Shown piece by piece: positions 35,447 through 46,839 of a stretch of 64,000 nt of DNA (position 1 is its first letter; every line of letters begins with the position of its first letter). The translations under genes were made by a program, and so were the position numbers. A model generated the notes under the pieces. It searched no databases. It had not been told where the DNA came from and was given only the letters and a program-made list of their open reading frames with translations. The DNA comes from Papio anubis (Eukaryota > Chordata > Mammalia > Primates > Cercopithecidae). The stretch lies in contig NC_044991.1 of assembly GCF_008728515.1 (NCBI RefSeq), positions 38,086,968 to 38,150,967 of the forward strand, in the 5' to 3' direction.

Positions 35447-38099
35447 CTACGAAGTGAACAATTACAGCAATATTCAGTTATCACTCTTCATTTTACCTTC
35501 CCAAGAGTGTGACTAGTCTCCAGGGCATTTTATTATTTGGGGCACAAAAATACAAATACTAAAAGTTTGTTATCATGTTGTTTGTGTGTGTATGAGAGAT
35601 AGATTATCTTAGGTATGAAGAACACATTAAGATCCTCAAACGTCACTCTTATTCCCTCAATTTTGACATCCAGTGGAGAGAATGATGACAGGTGATGAAA
35701 TATCTCTCACAAGTGTGAGTGGTTTTCCACGTAAGAGGGTTTACATTTGTACAGACCCTGTCTTCCCCTCACGCTCCTACATTTTGAACAGCTCTAGCTC
35801 AGCCTCCATCCTCTTCCCCTTCCTGTGTCCGACACTCGGGTCTCTACAGGTTCCTTCTTGGGTTGACCTCCTCCAGTCTTCAGTTTTCAGACTGCCCATT
35901 GCTAGCTTTTAAAACCCAGTAAGCTTGTCCCTTTATGATGCTCCAGAGAAGATGGGTGCTTCATCAGTCTCTGTATCTACTAGGTCTGGGTTCCTGTCTT
36001 GTTGCTTCCTGCTCTCATACGACAGAGGGTCATTCAAGAAATACTGATGGCATACCTACCATATGCCAGGCACTGTGTGAGGGTGCCGTAAGTAGAGGGG
36101 CCACCAACCCCTTTGCACGCTCCTTAGAAATTATTTGTATGCCCTCTCCATTCTGTGCTCAAATTTCAATGCTTTCTTACGCTCATCTGGACATCATCTT
36201 CCACACTGATGTTGAAAGTCACTAAAGCAGTGCTATTAGTTGTTTTTGTCTTTAGTTGTTGGACCAATTGAAATAAGTTCAATTGATTTTATTTTTACCT
36301 AAAATAGTCTGCCACCTTATCAAAAGCATGCTAAAAACTGAACATAAGACATGGGTCCCAACCATACTGATGGTCATTTCCCCACTTCCATCATATTCCT
36401 GCTTTACCCCCGTCAACTGTTTCATTCTGCACAGACATCAGCTGTCCCTGGGCAAGAGGTAGCCAGCCCCTTCAGTATTACTGGCCCACACCCATGAATG
36501 GTTCCAGGAGCTTTCTGATCCTGTGGTAGCCACTAGTCATGTAGGGCTATAAATATTTACATCTAAATTAATTTAAGTTAAATACAATGAAAACTTCGGT
36601 TCCGCAGTTGCAATAGCCCATTTCAAATGCTCAATAGCTGTAGGTGGCTAGTGGCTGCCATACTGGGCAGCGAAGATACAGCCTGTTTCCATCTTGAAGA
36701 AGGTTCTATTGGACAGCGGGACTCAGATCCATCATCTCTATGATGTCCTTGGTCCTCCCTCAGGCAGACAGACTCTGTGCCCTTGCCCTGTCTTTATTCA
36801 CTCCGTTGTCTCATCCCATCCCAGGATGCTTCTTTCTTTCAAGTCTTTTCCTTTTTTTTTTTCTGTCTTATAATTCTTACCCAGTGGCCACAGGAAAATA
36901 TATTTCTCTGAGTATCTCTCTGATTCTGAATCTTTCTGTCTCCCTACACTCTTTTTTTGCTTTCTCATTCTTTTTCCCAGTCTCTATAAAAAATAGATTT
37001 CCCACCCAGATAAATACATAGAAAGATATCAGATTTGAATTTAAATTACAAATAAAATCAGTGCCATCAACCTCTTGAGCCCTTGAAAATGTTCAGAAGT
37101 CTCCTTCAGCATCCTCACAGAAGCTCTTCTACCTACCCAATTTTCTTTTTCTAATTAAGCCTACTTTCATTTAAGTAGCACATTAAATATACTAGTTCCT
37201 GTTTTTCTGGGTTTTAAAGATTACCAGTATTGCAGTAATGTTTCTTTATATGCTTTTGGTGTAGACATTCACAATTTTGGCTACATTTGGGGTTTCATAG
37301 GAGTTTGTAGACTAGACTGAAAACCAAATAAGAAAATCCAACGTTGTTAATAGGAACATGTGTTCCAAGTTACAGACCTTGCAAATACAGCCTATGTGCT
37401 TCTGTAATGCCAATGGAATATACATATTGGGTACAACCAGGAAGTGGAAATGGCTGGCCACACTGATGTTCTGAGTACATATTTCAAGACTACTTATACT
37501 GATAATTCTGATTAAGGACAGCAAAACTCCTTGGTTAGCTAGGGAGAAGGGTGGGAGTTGGTAGTCTGATACACTTCATTCGTTCATGCATTCAGACAAA
37601 CATTTCTTGTGCCAGGCACTGCGTGAGGTCTCCAGAATGTCCTGGTGAAAAACATAAGCATAGAGCTCATGATCTAACTAGAGAGATGAATGCCAACAAG
37701 ATGGGGAAGTCTGCCTTGAGAGCCAGTGTCACTGCAGCCTAACCTGGCTGGAGGCTGGACCACCTGCTAAGTAAGAACCATGGAGGCGCCACTATCAGGC
37801 AGGATGTGGAGAGGCTTTGATGTGGGGACAAAACATCAATTTCAAGAGAGTTCTGCTTCTGCCTTGGTGCTATAACTTCTGAGATGAGTCCTCCCACTGA
37901 TCATAACTATAAACTCTGATATAAGAGGATTCTTACTAGTATCTAAAAGTTTGGGTAGCTTGTGTATTACAGTAAAAACTTGGAGAAATGACCAGGATGG
38001 GGATAATTTCCCTTATTTTAGAGGTTTTGAAAAAGTTTGCTTTTTAAATTACCTTTTCTCTCCATTTCCACATACAGGTATTCAATTTAGAGTCTTTTC
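35447..38099. other. Intron (CFAP61)
   Basis: It contains a hAT MITE (36,525-36,716) and weak old-repeat text with 'atatgccaggcactgtgtga' (36,060) and 'tgtgccaggcactgcgtgag' (37,608). Otherwise it is single-copy, T-rich around 36,830-36,980. Confidence 0.45.
36525..36716 (-). mobile_element. hAT-type MITE (CAGTGCTGTCCAATAG family)
   Basis: 'tagccactagtcatgtaggg', 'catttcaaatgctcaatagc', 'tgtaggtggctagtggctgc' and 'ggttctattggacagcg' form an imperfect inverted arrangement of a common non-autonomous hAT element. Confidence 0.6.
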
Positions 38100-38388
38100 T
38101 TTAAGACAGGATCTCACTTTGTCACCTAGGTTGGAGGGCAGTGGCAAGATCTCGGCTCACCGCAGCCTTGACCTCCTGGGTTCAAGGGATCCTTCCACCT
38201 CAGCCCCCGCCATGTAGCTGGAACTACAGGTGCTTGCTACCATACCCGGCTACTTTTTTGGTATTTTTTGCAGAGACGGTCTTCACCATGTTGCCCAGGC
38301 TGGTCTTGAATTCCTGAGTTCAAGCCATTCACCCACCTTGGCCTCCCAAAGTGCTAGGATTATACGCGTGAACCACTGTGTCTGGCTT
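38100..38388 (-). mobile_element. AluJ-like element (reverse)
   Basis: 'ttaagacaggatctcacttt' through 'gcgtgaaccactgtgtctgg', well diverged. A T-rich tract follows at 38,399-38,427. Confidence 0.82.
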
Positions 38389-39644
38389 CAATTTAGAGGT
38401 TTTTTTTTTTCTTTTTTTTTTTTTTTAAGAGTGAGCTGCAGTCATCTTATGCCCTAATAGAAAATAGAGATGATAGAGGAGTCAGTGAACTCGAAGTTAT
38501 ATCAATAGAAACTATCCAATTTGAAGAATAGTGAGAAAGAGAAAAAACAGACTGAAACAAATAAACAGAGCCTTAGAGCCCCAGGGAACAATACAAAAAA
38601 CTCTTAACAGGTATGTAATTGGAATCCCAGAAAGAGAAGAGAGAAGAATGGGGTAAGAAAGAATGGCCAATAACTTGTTAAAATTTAGTGAGAATCATAA
38701 ATTTATGGATTTGAGAAATTCAGTGAAACCCAAACAAGACAAATTAAAAAAAAAATGCTTAGAGACATAATAAACACAGAATATACCTGCAGCATCAAAT
38801 TGCTAAAAACCAAGGATAAAGAGCAAACCTTGAAAGCAGCCAGTGGAAAATGACATATAGGGGAATGTTTCAGATGATTGTAGATTTAAAATTCATGGAC
38901 GTCAGAAGATGGTGGAAAAGCATCTTCAAAGTGCTGGGAAAAAATAACCTGTAAGCCCAGAATTCTATATTTGGTGAAAATAAACGTTAAGAATGAAAGC
39001 AACATATATTTTCAGATGGAGTAAAACTAGAGAATTACTTTTTAGCACACCTACAATACAGTAAATGCTCTGAAAGTTGTTTTGGCTGATGGGAGACTTG
39101 GATTTTCAAAAAGGAAGACAGAACAAGAAAATTAGTAGGTATCTGGGTATCTATAAAAGACTATTCTTTTTAATTCTTCAATATATAAATGATCTTAAAC
39201 AAAGATTACGATATTGCCTCACTGATTTTTCAGTGTTTGTAGATGTAACATACAGGATGGCTATTAACAAAATGGGCATCCAGAATATGGGGAGAAGGAA
39301 CTGCATAGCTGCAAGGTTTTTACGTTTTATGTGAAATGGTACAATATTAACTCTACTGAACATGAAAGATTGCTGATAAGTATTACAATCCACAGAGCAA
39401 TCACTAAAAAATAAGATATAGTTAAAAAGTCAATCGAAATAGACTACTAAAAAATACTCTAATAATCCTAAAGAAAGCAGGCAAGGGGGAACACTAAAGG
39501 AAGAAGAGGGAACAGACAGTAAACAAATAATAAAATGGTAGACCTAAATCTAACCATATCAGTTGTAATTAATTAATATTTAATTACATTAAATATTAAC
39601 GGTCTAAGTACTTTAAATAAAATGCAGAGATAGAGAAGATAAAA

Positions 39645-40215
39645 AGCAGGTGGTAGGTAGAAGTCTGTGATGGTTCCCAAGATTCCCACCTCTTCCTTAA
39701 GTACAAGTGTGAACTGTGAAAGTATAAGGTGATGTTATATGGCACATGTGACTTTAGACAGGGAGATCATGCTCGGTGGGTCTGACCTGATCAGGTAAAC
39801 CCTTAAAAGGGATCAGGCTTTTCCTGAAGAAGGATTTGAAATGTGATGGGAATTTGACATGAGTAAGATAGTCTGTTGCTGGATGTAAGATGAAAGGGGC
39901 CATGAGGTAAGAAATATGAATGGCCTCTAGGAGCTGAGAGTAGCCCCTGGCTGGACCAGCAAGGAAGTGGGGACCCCTGTCCTCAGCTGCAAGGAATTAA
40001 GTTCTATTACTATCACACAAGCTTGGAAGAGGACTTCAAGCTCCAAAGAGAATGCAGCCTGATTGGTACCTTGATTTTAGCCTTGAGAGTCCCTAGGCAG
40101 AGAAGCCAGCCACACCTTGCCTGCATTTCTGACTGATAGAGCTATAAACTAGTAAAGGGATGTTGTTTTAAGCTGTTAAATTTGGGGTAATTTGTCATGC
40201 AGCACTACAAACATT
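39645..40215 (+). mobile_element. MLT1-like MaLR LTR inside the L1M
   Basis: 'gatggttcccaagattccca', 'gatcaggtaaacccttaaaa', 'gacttcaagctccaaagaga' and the end 'gttgttttaagctgttaaat ... ggtaatttgtcatgcagc' match old MLT1-type LTR structure. L1 text resumes on both sides. Confidence 0.55.
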
Positions 40216-40733
40216 AATATAATCTTTATGATGCCTACAAGAGACACACTTCAGACACAAAGACACAGATAAGTAGAAAGTAAATGGATGGGAAATATAT
40301 CATGTAAACAGCAAGTATAAGAAGAATGGAATGGTCATATTAATATCAGATAATCTGGACCTTAAGATAAGGAATATTATTAAATATCAGAGATAAAGAG
40401 GGACATTTCATAATGATAAAAGGCACAATTCACAAGGCAGATATAACAACTATAAATGCTCATGGGCTTAATAACAGAGCCTCCAAAAAGATAAAGCAAA
40501 AATCAAAAGTATTAAAAGGAAAAACAGAAACTTCCAAAATAATAGTAAGAGATTGTAATACCCTTCTCTCAGCAATTAACAGAATGAGATAAAAATATCA
40601 GTAAAGACTTATGAATGTCGAACATCACCATCAACCATATTGAACTAACATTAAACTCAAGCACATAATACATATTCCTTGTATGTTCACAAAGTTACTC
40701 AATATGCTTGGACGTAAAACAAGTCTCAATTTT

Positions 40734-41037
40734 TTTTTTTTTTTTTTTTTTTTTGAGACAGGGTCTTGTTCTGTCACCCAGGCTGGAGTGCAATGGTGCC
40801 ATCTGGGCTCACTGCAACCTCCACCTCCTAGGTTCAAGCAATTCTCCTGCCTCAGCCTCCTGAGTAACTGGGATTTCAGGCATGCACCACCATGCCCAGC
40901 TAATTTTCATATGTTTAGTAGAGACGGGGTTTCACCGCGTTGGGCAGGTTGGTCTTGAACTCCTGACCTCAAGTGATCTGCCCGCTTCGGCCTCCCAACG
41001 TGCTGGGATTACAGGTGTGAGCCACCGTCCCTGTCTC
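40734..41037 (-). mobile_element. AluS-like element (reverse)
   Basis: A T-run of about 24, then 'gagacagggtcttgttctgt' through 'gtgtgagccaccgtccctgt'. It is inverted relative to the next Alu, only 148 bp away. Confidence 0.88.
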
Positions 41038-41184
41038 TAAATGTCAAAACACTGTTCTCTGATCACAACAGCATTACACTAGAAATCAATTAAAAATAAA
41101 ATATTTAGGAAAAGTTTAAATATTTGAATATTAGACAGTGCAGTTCTAAATAATCCAAGGTTGAATAAAGAATCACAGGGAGAG

Positions 41185-41487
41185 GGCCGGGCGCGGTGGC
41201 TCAAGCCTGTAATCCCAGCACTTTGGGAGGCCGAGACGGGCGGATCACGAGTTCAGGAGATCGAGACCATCCTGGCTAACACGGTGAAACCTCGTCTCTA
41301 CTAAAATACAAAAAAATTAGCCGGGCGAGGTGGCGGGCACCTGTACTCCCAGCTACTCGGGAGGCTGAGGCAGGAGAATGGCGTGAACCTGGGAGGCGGG
41401 GCTTGCAGGGAGCGAACATCCGGCCACCCCCCCCCCGCCGGGGAAAAAAAACACAAACCCCTCCAAAAAAAAAAAAAAAAAAAAAAA
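41185..41487 (+). mobile_element. Old World monkey AluY-lineage insertion, 3' part scrambled
   Basis: GGCCGGGCGCGGTGGCTCAA, GAGACGGGCGGATCACGAG and GCCGGGCGAGGTGGCGGGC mark the cercopithecoid AluY lineage. A perfect duplication AAGAATCACAGGGAGA ends at 41,183 and at 41,501. From about 41,406 to 41,465 the right arm departs abruptly from any Alu: a C run, then 'gccggggaaaaaaaacacaa'. Confidence 0.88.
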
Positions 41488-43539
41488 GAATCACAGGGAG
41501 ATTAGAAAATATTTTGGACTAAGTGGTAATTAAAAGTTAACATATAAGTTTATGAGATGCAGCTCAAACATAATGGAAAACTTACAGCTGAAATGCTTAT
41601 ATAAATCAACAACTTAAGGCTCTACCTTAAGGAACTAGAAAAAAGAAGGGTAAAGTAAATCCAAAGCAAGAAGAAGGAAGAAAATAATTAAGAGCAGAAA
41701 TCAATGGAGGAGAAAATTGACAGATAATAGAGAAAATTAACATACTCAAAAGCTGGTTAATTGAAAAAGATCAATAATATTGACAAACCCCTATCTACAC
41801 TGGGGGAGAGAGAGAAAGAGAGAGTCAGAGAGAGAGAGGCTGGCAGCAAACAGAGAGCGGGTCAGAGACACTGAACACAATTCACCAATCTCAGAAACAA
41901 ATGAGGGGTTATTACTACAGATCCTAGACATCAAATAGATAATAAAATAATATGTGAAAAACTTAATGTCAACACATTTGACAAATGTAAATGAAATGGA
42001 CACATTTCTTAAAAATTACAATTTACAAAAATTTATAGAAGAAGCAGAAAATTTGAGTAGCCTTATATCTAGTTAAAAAAATGAATTTGTTATCAAAAGC
42101 CTTTCAACAATGTAAACTCCATGCCCAGATTGTTTCACTGGTTAATTCTGTCAAACATCCAAGAAAGAAAAAATAACAATCTTGCACAAACCTTTTCAGA
42201 AAATAAATAAGGAGGGAACATTGCCCAAATTTTTTGCATGAGGCCAACACAGCTTGAACACCAAAACCTTACAAGGACATTACTAAAATAGAAAATTATA
42301 GATCAACATCCCTCATGAATATAGTTAAAAAATAGTTTCAAAAATTCTTAAAACATATTGGCAAGTAAAATTTAAAAATATACAGAAAGATAATGCATTA
42401 TGACCAATTAAGTTTTATTCCAGAGATTTAAGGTTGACTGAACATTTTTAAAAATCAATCAGTGTAATTCAGTGTATTAAAGAATTAAGAAGAAAATCTC
42501 CATATTTCTTTTTAAGAAATATGGAAAGTTCACTTAACAAAATTCAACAGTCATTCATGATAAAACCTCTAAACAAACTAGGAATGGAAGGTTATTTCTT
42601 CAGTCCGATAAAAAGCACCAAAGAAAAATCCACAGCCAAATTCTCTCACATTTAATAGTGAAAGCCTGAAAGTTCTCTCTGGGATATGGAACAAGGCAAG
42701 GATGTCTGTTTCCCCCAGTTCTATTAAACATTGCACTGTAGGTCCTAGCGAGTAGAATAAAGCAAGTAACTGAAATAAAAGACCTAAATATCAGAAAAGT
42801 AGTAAAACTGCCCCTATTTGCATGATATGTTTATGGACCTAAAAAACTACAAAAGCTAATAAGAGAATTTAGCAGTTTCAAGTTACAATGTTTATACACA
42901 AAGTAAATTGCATTTTGTAAACTTACAGTGATCAATTGGAAATTTCAAAATTTTAAATACATTTATAATAGCTTGAACACTTCACAAAAAGGAGAAATAC
43001 TAATGGCTACCAAAAAAATGAAAAGATGCCAAACATAACCATCAGGAAAGCACAAATTAAAAAAACACAGTGACACATCATGTCACACCCACAAGAGTGG
43101 CTAAAATTAGATTGACAATACCAAGTGCTGACAAGAATGTGGACCATCTGGAACTCCCATACATTGCTGATGGAAATGTAAAATGGTATAGCTGCTTTGG
43201 AGAGCAACATGGTGACTTCTTAAAAGGTCAACATTCACCTACCAAAGAATTTAGATATTCTTTAGGCTTATAGCTAAGAGAAATAAAAATATTATCCACA
43301 CAAAGACATGTACCAGAATGTACATAGCAGGCAAATGAATAAACAAAACGCAATATATCCATACAATGGACTACTACTCAGCCATAAAAAAGAATGAACT
43401 ATTGATGCATGGAACTATATGAAATCTCAAAATCATTATGCTGAGTAAATGAAGCCAAATAGAAAAACAGCATATAATGTATGATTCTGGTTATAAAAAT
43501 CATAGTTTTAGTAGGTACATACACTGTGATATCACCTGC

Positions 43540-43984
43540 TTTAGTTTCCTAGGGCTGCTGTAATAAAGTACCACAAACTGAGTAGCTCAAGACAAGAGAA
43601 ATTTATTCTCTCACAGTTCTAGAGAATCCAAGTATTGTCAGGACCATACTCCCTCCAGAGGCTCTAGGGAAGAAGCCTTCCCTGCCTCTTCCTACTTCCT
43701 GGAGGTTGCTAGCAATTCCTGCCATTCCATGACTTGCAGCTGCCATCACATCAACCTCTGCCTCCACTGTCATAAGGTTTTCTTCATTGTTTGTCTCTGT
43801 ATGCCATCAAATCTATTTAAGGACACCAGTCATTGGATTCAGGGCCCACCTTGATCCAGGATGACTTTCTCTTTACTTGCTTACATCGACCAAGGTTCTA
43901 TTTCCAAATAAAGTCATGTTCACTGGTACTGGGGGTCAGGACATCAACATATCTTTCTGGGGGACGTAATTCAAGCCACGACAC
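43540..43984 (-). mobile_element. MLT1-family MaLR LTR (reverse)
   Basis: 'tagtttcctagggctgctgt', 'accacaaactgagtagctca', 'gaaatttattctctcacagt', 'accagtcattggattcaggg', 'tttccaaataaagtcatgtt' and 'catcaacatatctttctggg' run in the reverse order of an MLT1 LTR. Confidence 0.72.
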
Positions 43985-44325
43985 CAAGACCACTGTGAAG
44001 AAGATGGACACATTCATCCCCACCAAAAGATGCTTAATGCCCTCACAGATGCTGCCCAAGGCAGACAGTATGAGAGATACCTACCCCGAACTCCCCGCTT
44101 GCCATGTCTAATCTCCCACAGGTACAAACTGTTGGCCAAATAAAGACGAAAATCAGAGAATAATGGAGCCTGGGAAATGTCATCTGCAGGGGCCATTCTT
44201 TGTGAGACCAAGCAGACCAGGGAAGGTAGGAGAAAAAATACAACAGTAAACAGGCCGAGGTTTGACCCAGACGGTGTTAGGATGAAAATGCAGCAGGATG
44301 GTGCCTTGGATCAAGACAGAGTACA

Positions 44326-44772
44326 GCTTATCCTTGGGCAACATGGATTTGAACTGTGTGTCACTTACACATAGATTTTTTTTTCTGCCTCTGCCATCCC
44401 TGAGACAGCAAGACCCACCCCTCCTCTTCCTTCTCCTCCTCAGCCTACTCAGTGTGAAGACAATGAGGACGAAGGCCTTTATGATGATCCACTTCCACCT
44501 AATGAAGAATAAACATATTTTCTCTTCCTTATGATTGTCTTAACAACATTTTCTTTTCTCTAGCTTACTTTATTGTAAGGATAGAGTATACAATACATAT
44601 AAAATACAAAATATGTTTTCATATAATCAACTATTTATGTGATCAGTCAAGCTTCTGGTCATCAGTAGGCTTTTAGTAGCTATGTTTTTGGAGAGTCAAA
44701 AGTTATATGTGATTTTTCAACTTTGTGAGGAGGGTTGGTGCCCCTACTTCTCATGTGTTCAAGGGTCAATTT
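44326..44772 (+). mobile_element. MER44/Tigger7-like DNA transposon
   Basis: The left end 'cagcttatccttgggcaaca' and the right end 'catgtgttcaagggtcaatt' are related to the 'cagttgacccttgaacaac' termini. Internal text 'ctgagacagcaagacccacc', 'tttatgatgatccacttcca' and 'ttttctctagcttactttat' is typical. No transposase frame remains. Confidence 0.7.
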
Positions 44773-45905
44773 AATTTGCCAGATGTTTTTGTCAGGAGTT
44801 TGATTCTAATCTGAATAGGAAAGTGAAGGTCAGAAGAGCTGCTACCCAATGGGATGTTTGGGGAAGTTTTCTCAGGCCTCTGCTTCCTGAGCAAGGCACA
44901 CACTCACCTCTAGAGGTGCTTCAGGATAAACATGGCAATCTTCCAGGTTTGCCATTTTTTTTTGAGGGAAAATTTGGGCAAAAGTATTTTGATATTTCCT
45001 GTCTTAAATAGGTGTCATGACATACATGTATAGCCAATATCACTTTTTAAAATAAAGGGGACTTGTCCTGTCTTTTTCACTGTTACATCCCTAACACCTA
45101 GGACAGAGCCTGGGACCTAGCAGGTGTTCAATAAATATTTATGGAATGAATGAATAAATGAATGGACTACAGAGTAGAATACAAAATTTCCATGGATCTC
45201 AGGATAAAATGAGAGATTCTAAAAAAAAATCTTCCTTTTTAGTCTTTTTCAGTGGTTTGCTTTGAGCTCCCGTCCTTTGAGTTCTGGGTTGGGGTGGGGG
45301 TGAGACCCACCATCCTCAATCCTTTGCAGCCTGTGAATGAGAAGCCCTACTTAGGATGATCAGCCCCTACTCCTAGGTAAGGGCCTGCTGTGAACACATG
45401 CCCCTAAATGGCTTGCCCACTGGATGTTAGCAGGCATTCTTTATCACAACTGCTAACACACACCCTTGACCTACACAACCATTATCCTCATACTCACTTC
45501 AGCCTCCCCTTTGAGCAAGGGTGCCCTGCTTCTCAGTGAGATGGACCAGCCCCTTCCCTCCTTCCCTCCCTGCAGGCTTCTATTAACCTCCTAAACTGGA
45601 AACTCTGAGGACGCAGGCTGGAAGGTGGGGTGTCACCCACCTGGAAAGGGAAGTGCTCTCTCTATACACACTGCCAGAGGTTGTGTGTCATGGCGAAAGA
45701 CTCACCACTGCTGTTGCCGGAATCTTAAGAGGCTCATGGCAGCATAGACCTTGGGCTGGGCAGGGAACCAGCACTGCCACTGACTTAGAGCCACGGTGTT
45801 CTCGTCTTTAAATTGGGGATACTTCCCTTTACAGAGCTGTCCCAATGAGGTGACAATATGTCCTGGGGCATGGCAAGCTCTCAGTAAAGAGAGGCATTCT
45901 CCATT
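44773..45905. other. Intron (CFAP61)
   Basis: MIR-like pieces occur at about 45,100-45,150 ('gcaggtgttcaataaatatt'-type) and 45,735-45,900 ('cgtctttaaattggggatac'). The rest is single-copy. Confidence 0.45.
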
Positions 45906-46423
45906 CAAATCTTTGACCTCCTGTCTAGGAACAGGCAGGGTCTAATTTCCCACTCCTTGAATATGGGCTGGTCCTAGTGACTTGCCTCTAGCAAATAGAA
46001 CGTGGTGGGAAGAATGCTGCTTGATTTCCGAGGCCAGGTCATCCAAGGTGACACAGCTGACACCGCCTCTCTCTCTGCTCTACCCTCAGACCCAAACCAC
46101 CACGTTGTGAGGAAGCCAGGCCCATGAAGGTGCCACTTCTAAGTGTTCTGGCGAAAATCTCAACTAAAGTTGATTCAGAATCAACAGCCAGACATGTGAG
46201 TGGCTATGCTTTTGGGCTATTCCAGCCCACCCACTGCTGACTTCAGCGGCATGAGTGACCTCAAGTGGGAACTTCCCAGCTGAGTCTGGCCAAAGCCAGA
46301 AGAGATAAGAATAATAAAATAACAATAACAAACCAGGAGAGATAAGAATAATAAACGGTTGTTGTTTCTTCATGCCACTGAGTCTGGGGTGAGTTGTTAC
46401 CCAGCAAGAGGTAATCCGAACAC
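45906..46423 (+). mobile_element. MLT1-like MaLR LTR (old)
   Basis: 'tccttgaatatgggctggtc', 'ctagtgacttgcctctagca', 'aaccaccacgttgtgaggaa', 'gccaggcccatgaaggtgcc' and the end 'tgccactgagtctggggtga' fit an old MLT1 LTR. It stops about 124 bp from the CFAP61 exon. Confidence 0.6.
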
Positions 46424-46546
46424 ACAGAAACAAAATCCAACATCTGGTATTCCAAATTCACTGCCCGCAGTCTTCCAGACTCCCAAATCCCTTGGAGATG
46501 TCGGCTGTCCCTGGCTGGTGAGTGAGGTTTGCAGAGACCCACTTAC

Positions 46547-46839
46547 AGAGCACGGGAGTCTAAAAGGCTTGGTGGGTGTGGTGAAGGAGGCGCTGTAGAT
46601 GGGGTCTGGGTGCAGGCCGTCATTCCACTGGGCCAGGATCGCATCCCGGTAAATAGTGACTCCGGCGGCAGCCAGCGCGTCCGCCACGGCGCTCTCCACC
46701 GAGTAGTTGTTGATGCAGGTGATGGTGGAGGCCGGCGGGGGCTGCACGAGGTGCACGCGGCTTCCGCTCACGCCAAGGTTTAAGAGCGTCTCCACAGTGG
46801 TGTAAGTATCAATTGTATTCCCATAGACAATGACATTCC
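46547..46839 (-). CDS. CFAP61: CFAP61 internal exon with degenerate Rossmann glycine motif (293 nt)
   Basis: The acceptor is CTTTCCTAG|GG and the donor CTCT|GTAAGTGGG. The first two bases complete a Gly codon begun in the exon at 60,861, followed by 97 full codons. The frame opens NVIVYGNTIDTYTTVETLLN and goes on LGVSGSRVHLVQPPP. This is the beta-strand, glycine loop, helix and second strand of a dinucleotide-binding Rossmann fold, but the usual GxGxxG is reduced to G-N-T-I-D-T. Then come CINNYSVESAVADALAAAGV and TIYRDAILAQWND, which fit the following helix and strand. The exon ends ...TTPTKPFRLPCS in phase 0. An MLT1-like LTR lies about 120 bp downstream in gene sense (45,906-46,423). An X-box-like motif sits 125 bp upstream of the exon. 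Confidence 0.85.

Larger units (their letters stand above)
38430..43535 (+). mobile_element. Long L1M remnant (ORF1 to 3' end), interrupted three times
   Basis: The L1 order is preserved over 5 kb. ORF1-like text is near 38,900 ('cagcccagaattctat'-type). ORF2-like text includes 'agagcagaaatcaatggagg' (41,691), 'gcctttcaacaatg' (42,100), 'aacaaggcaaggatgtctgt' (42,690) and the 3' signature 'cagccataaaaaagaatgaa' (43,379). An LTR (39,645-40,215) and two Alus (40,734 and 41,185) interrupt it. An (AG)n patch lies at 41,806-41,842. Frames are destroyed. Confidence 0.7.

Noticed and set aside
46529..46783. Plus-strand open frame across the CFAP61 exon
   Set aside because: A shadow of the coding exon. 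The minus-strand frame has matching splice sites and phase.
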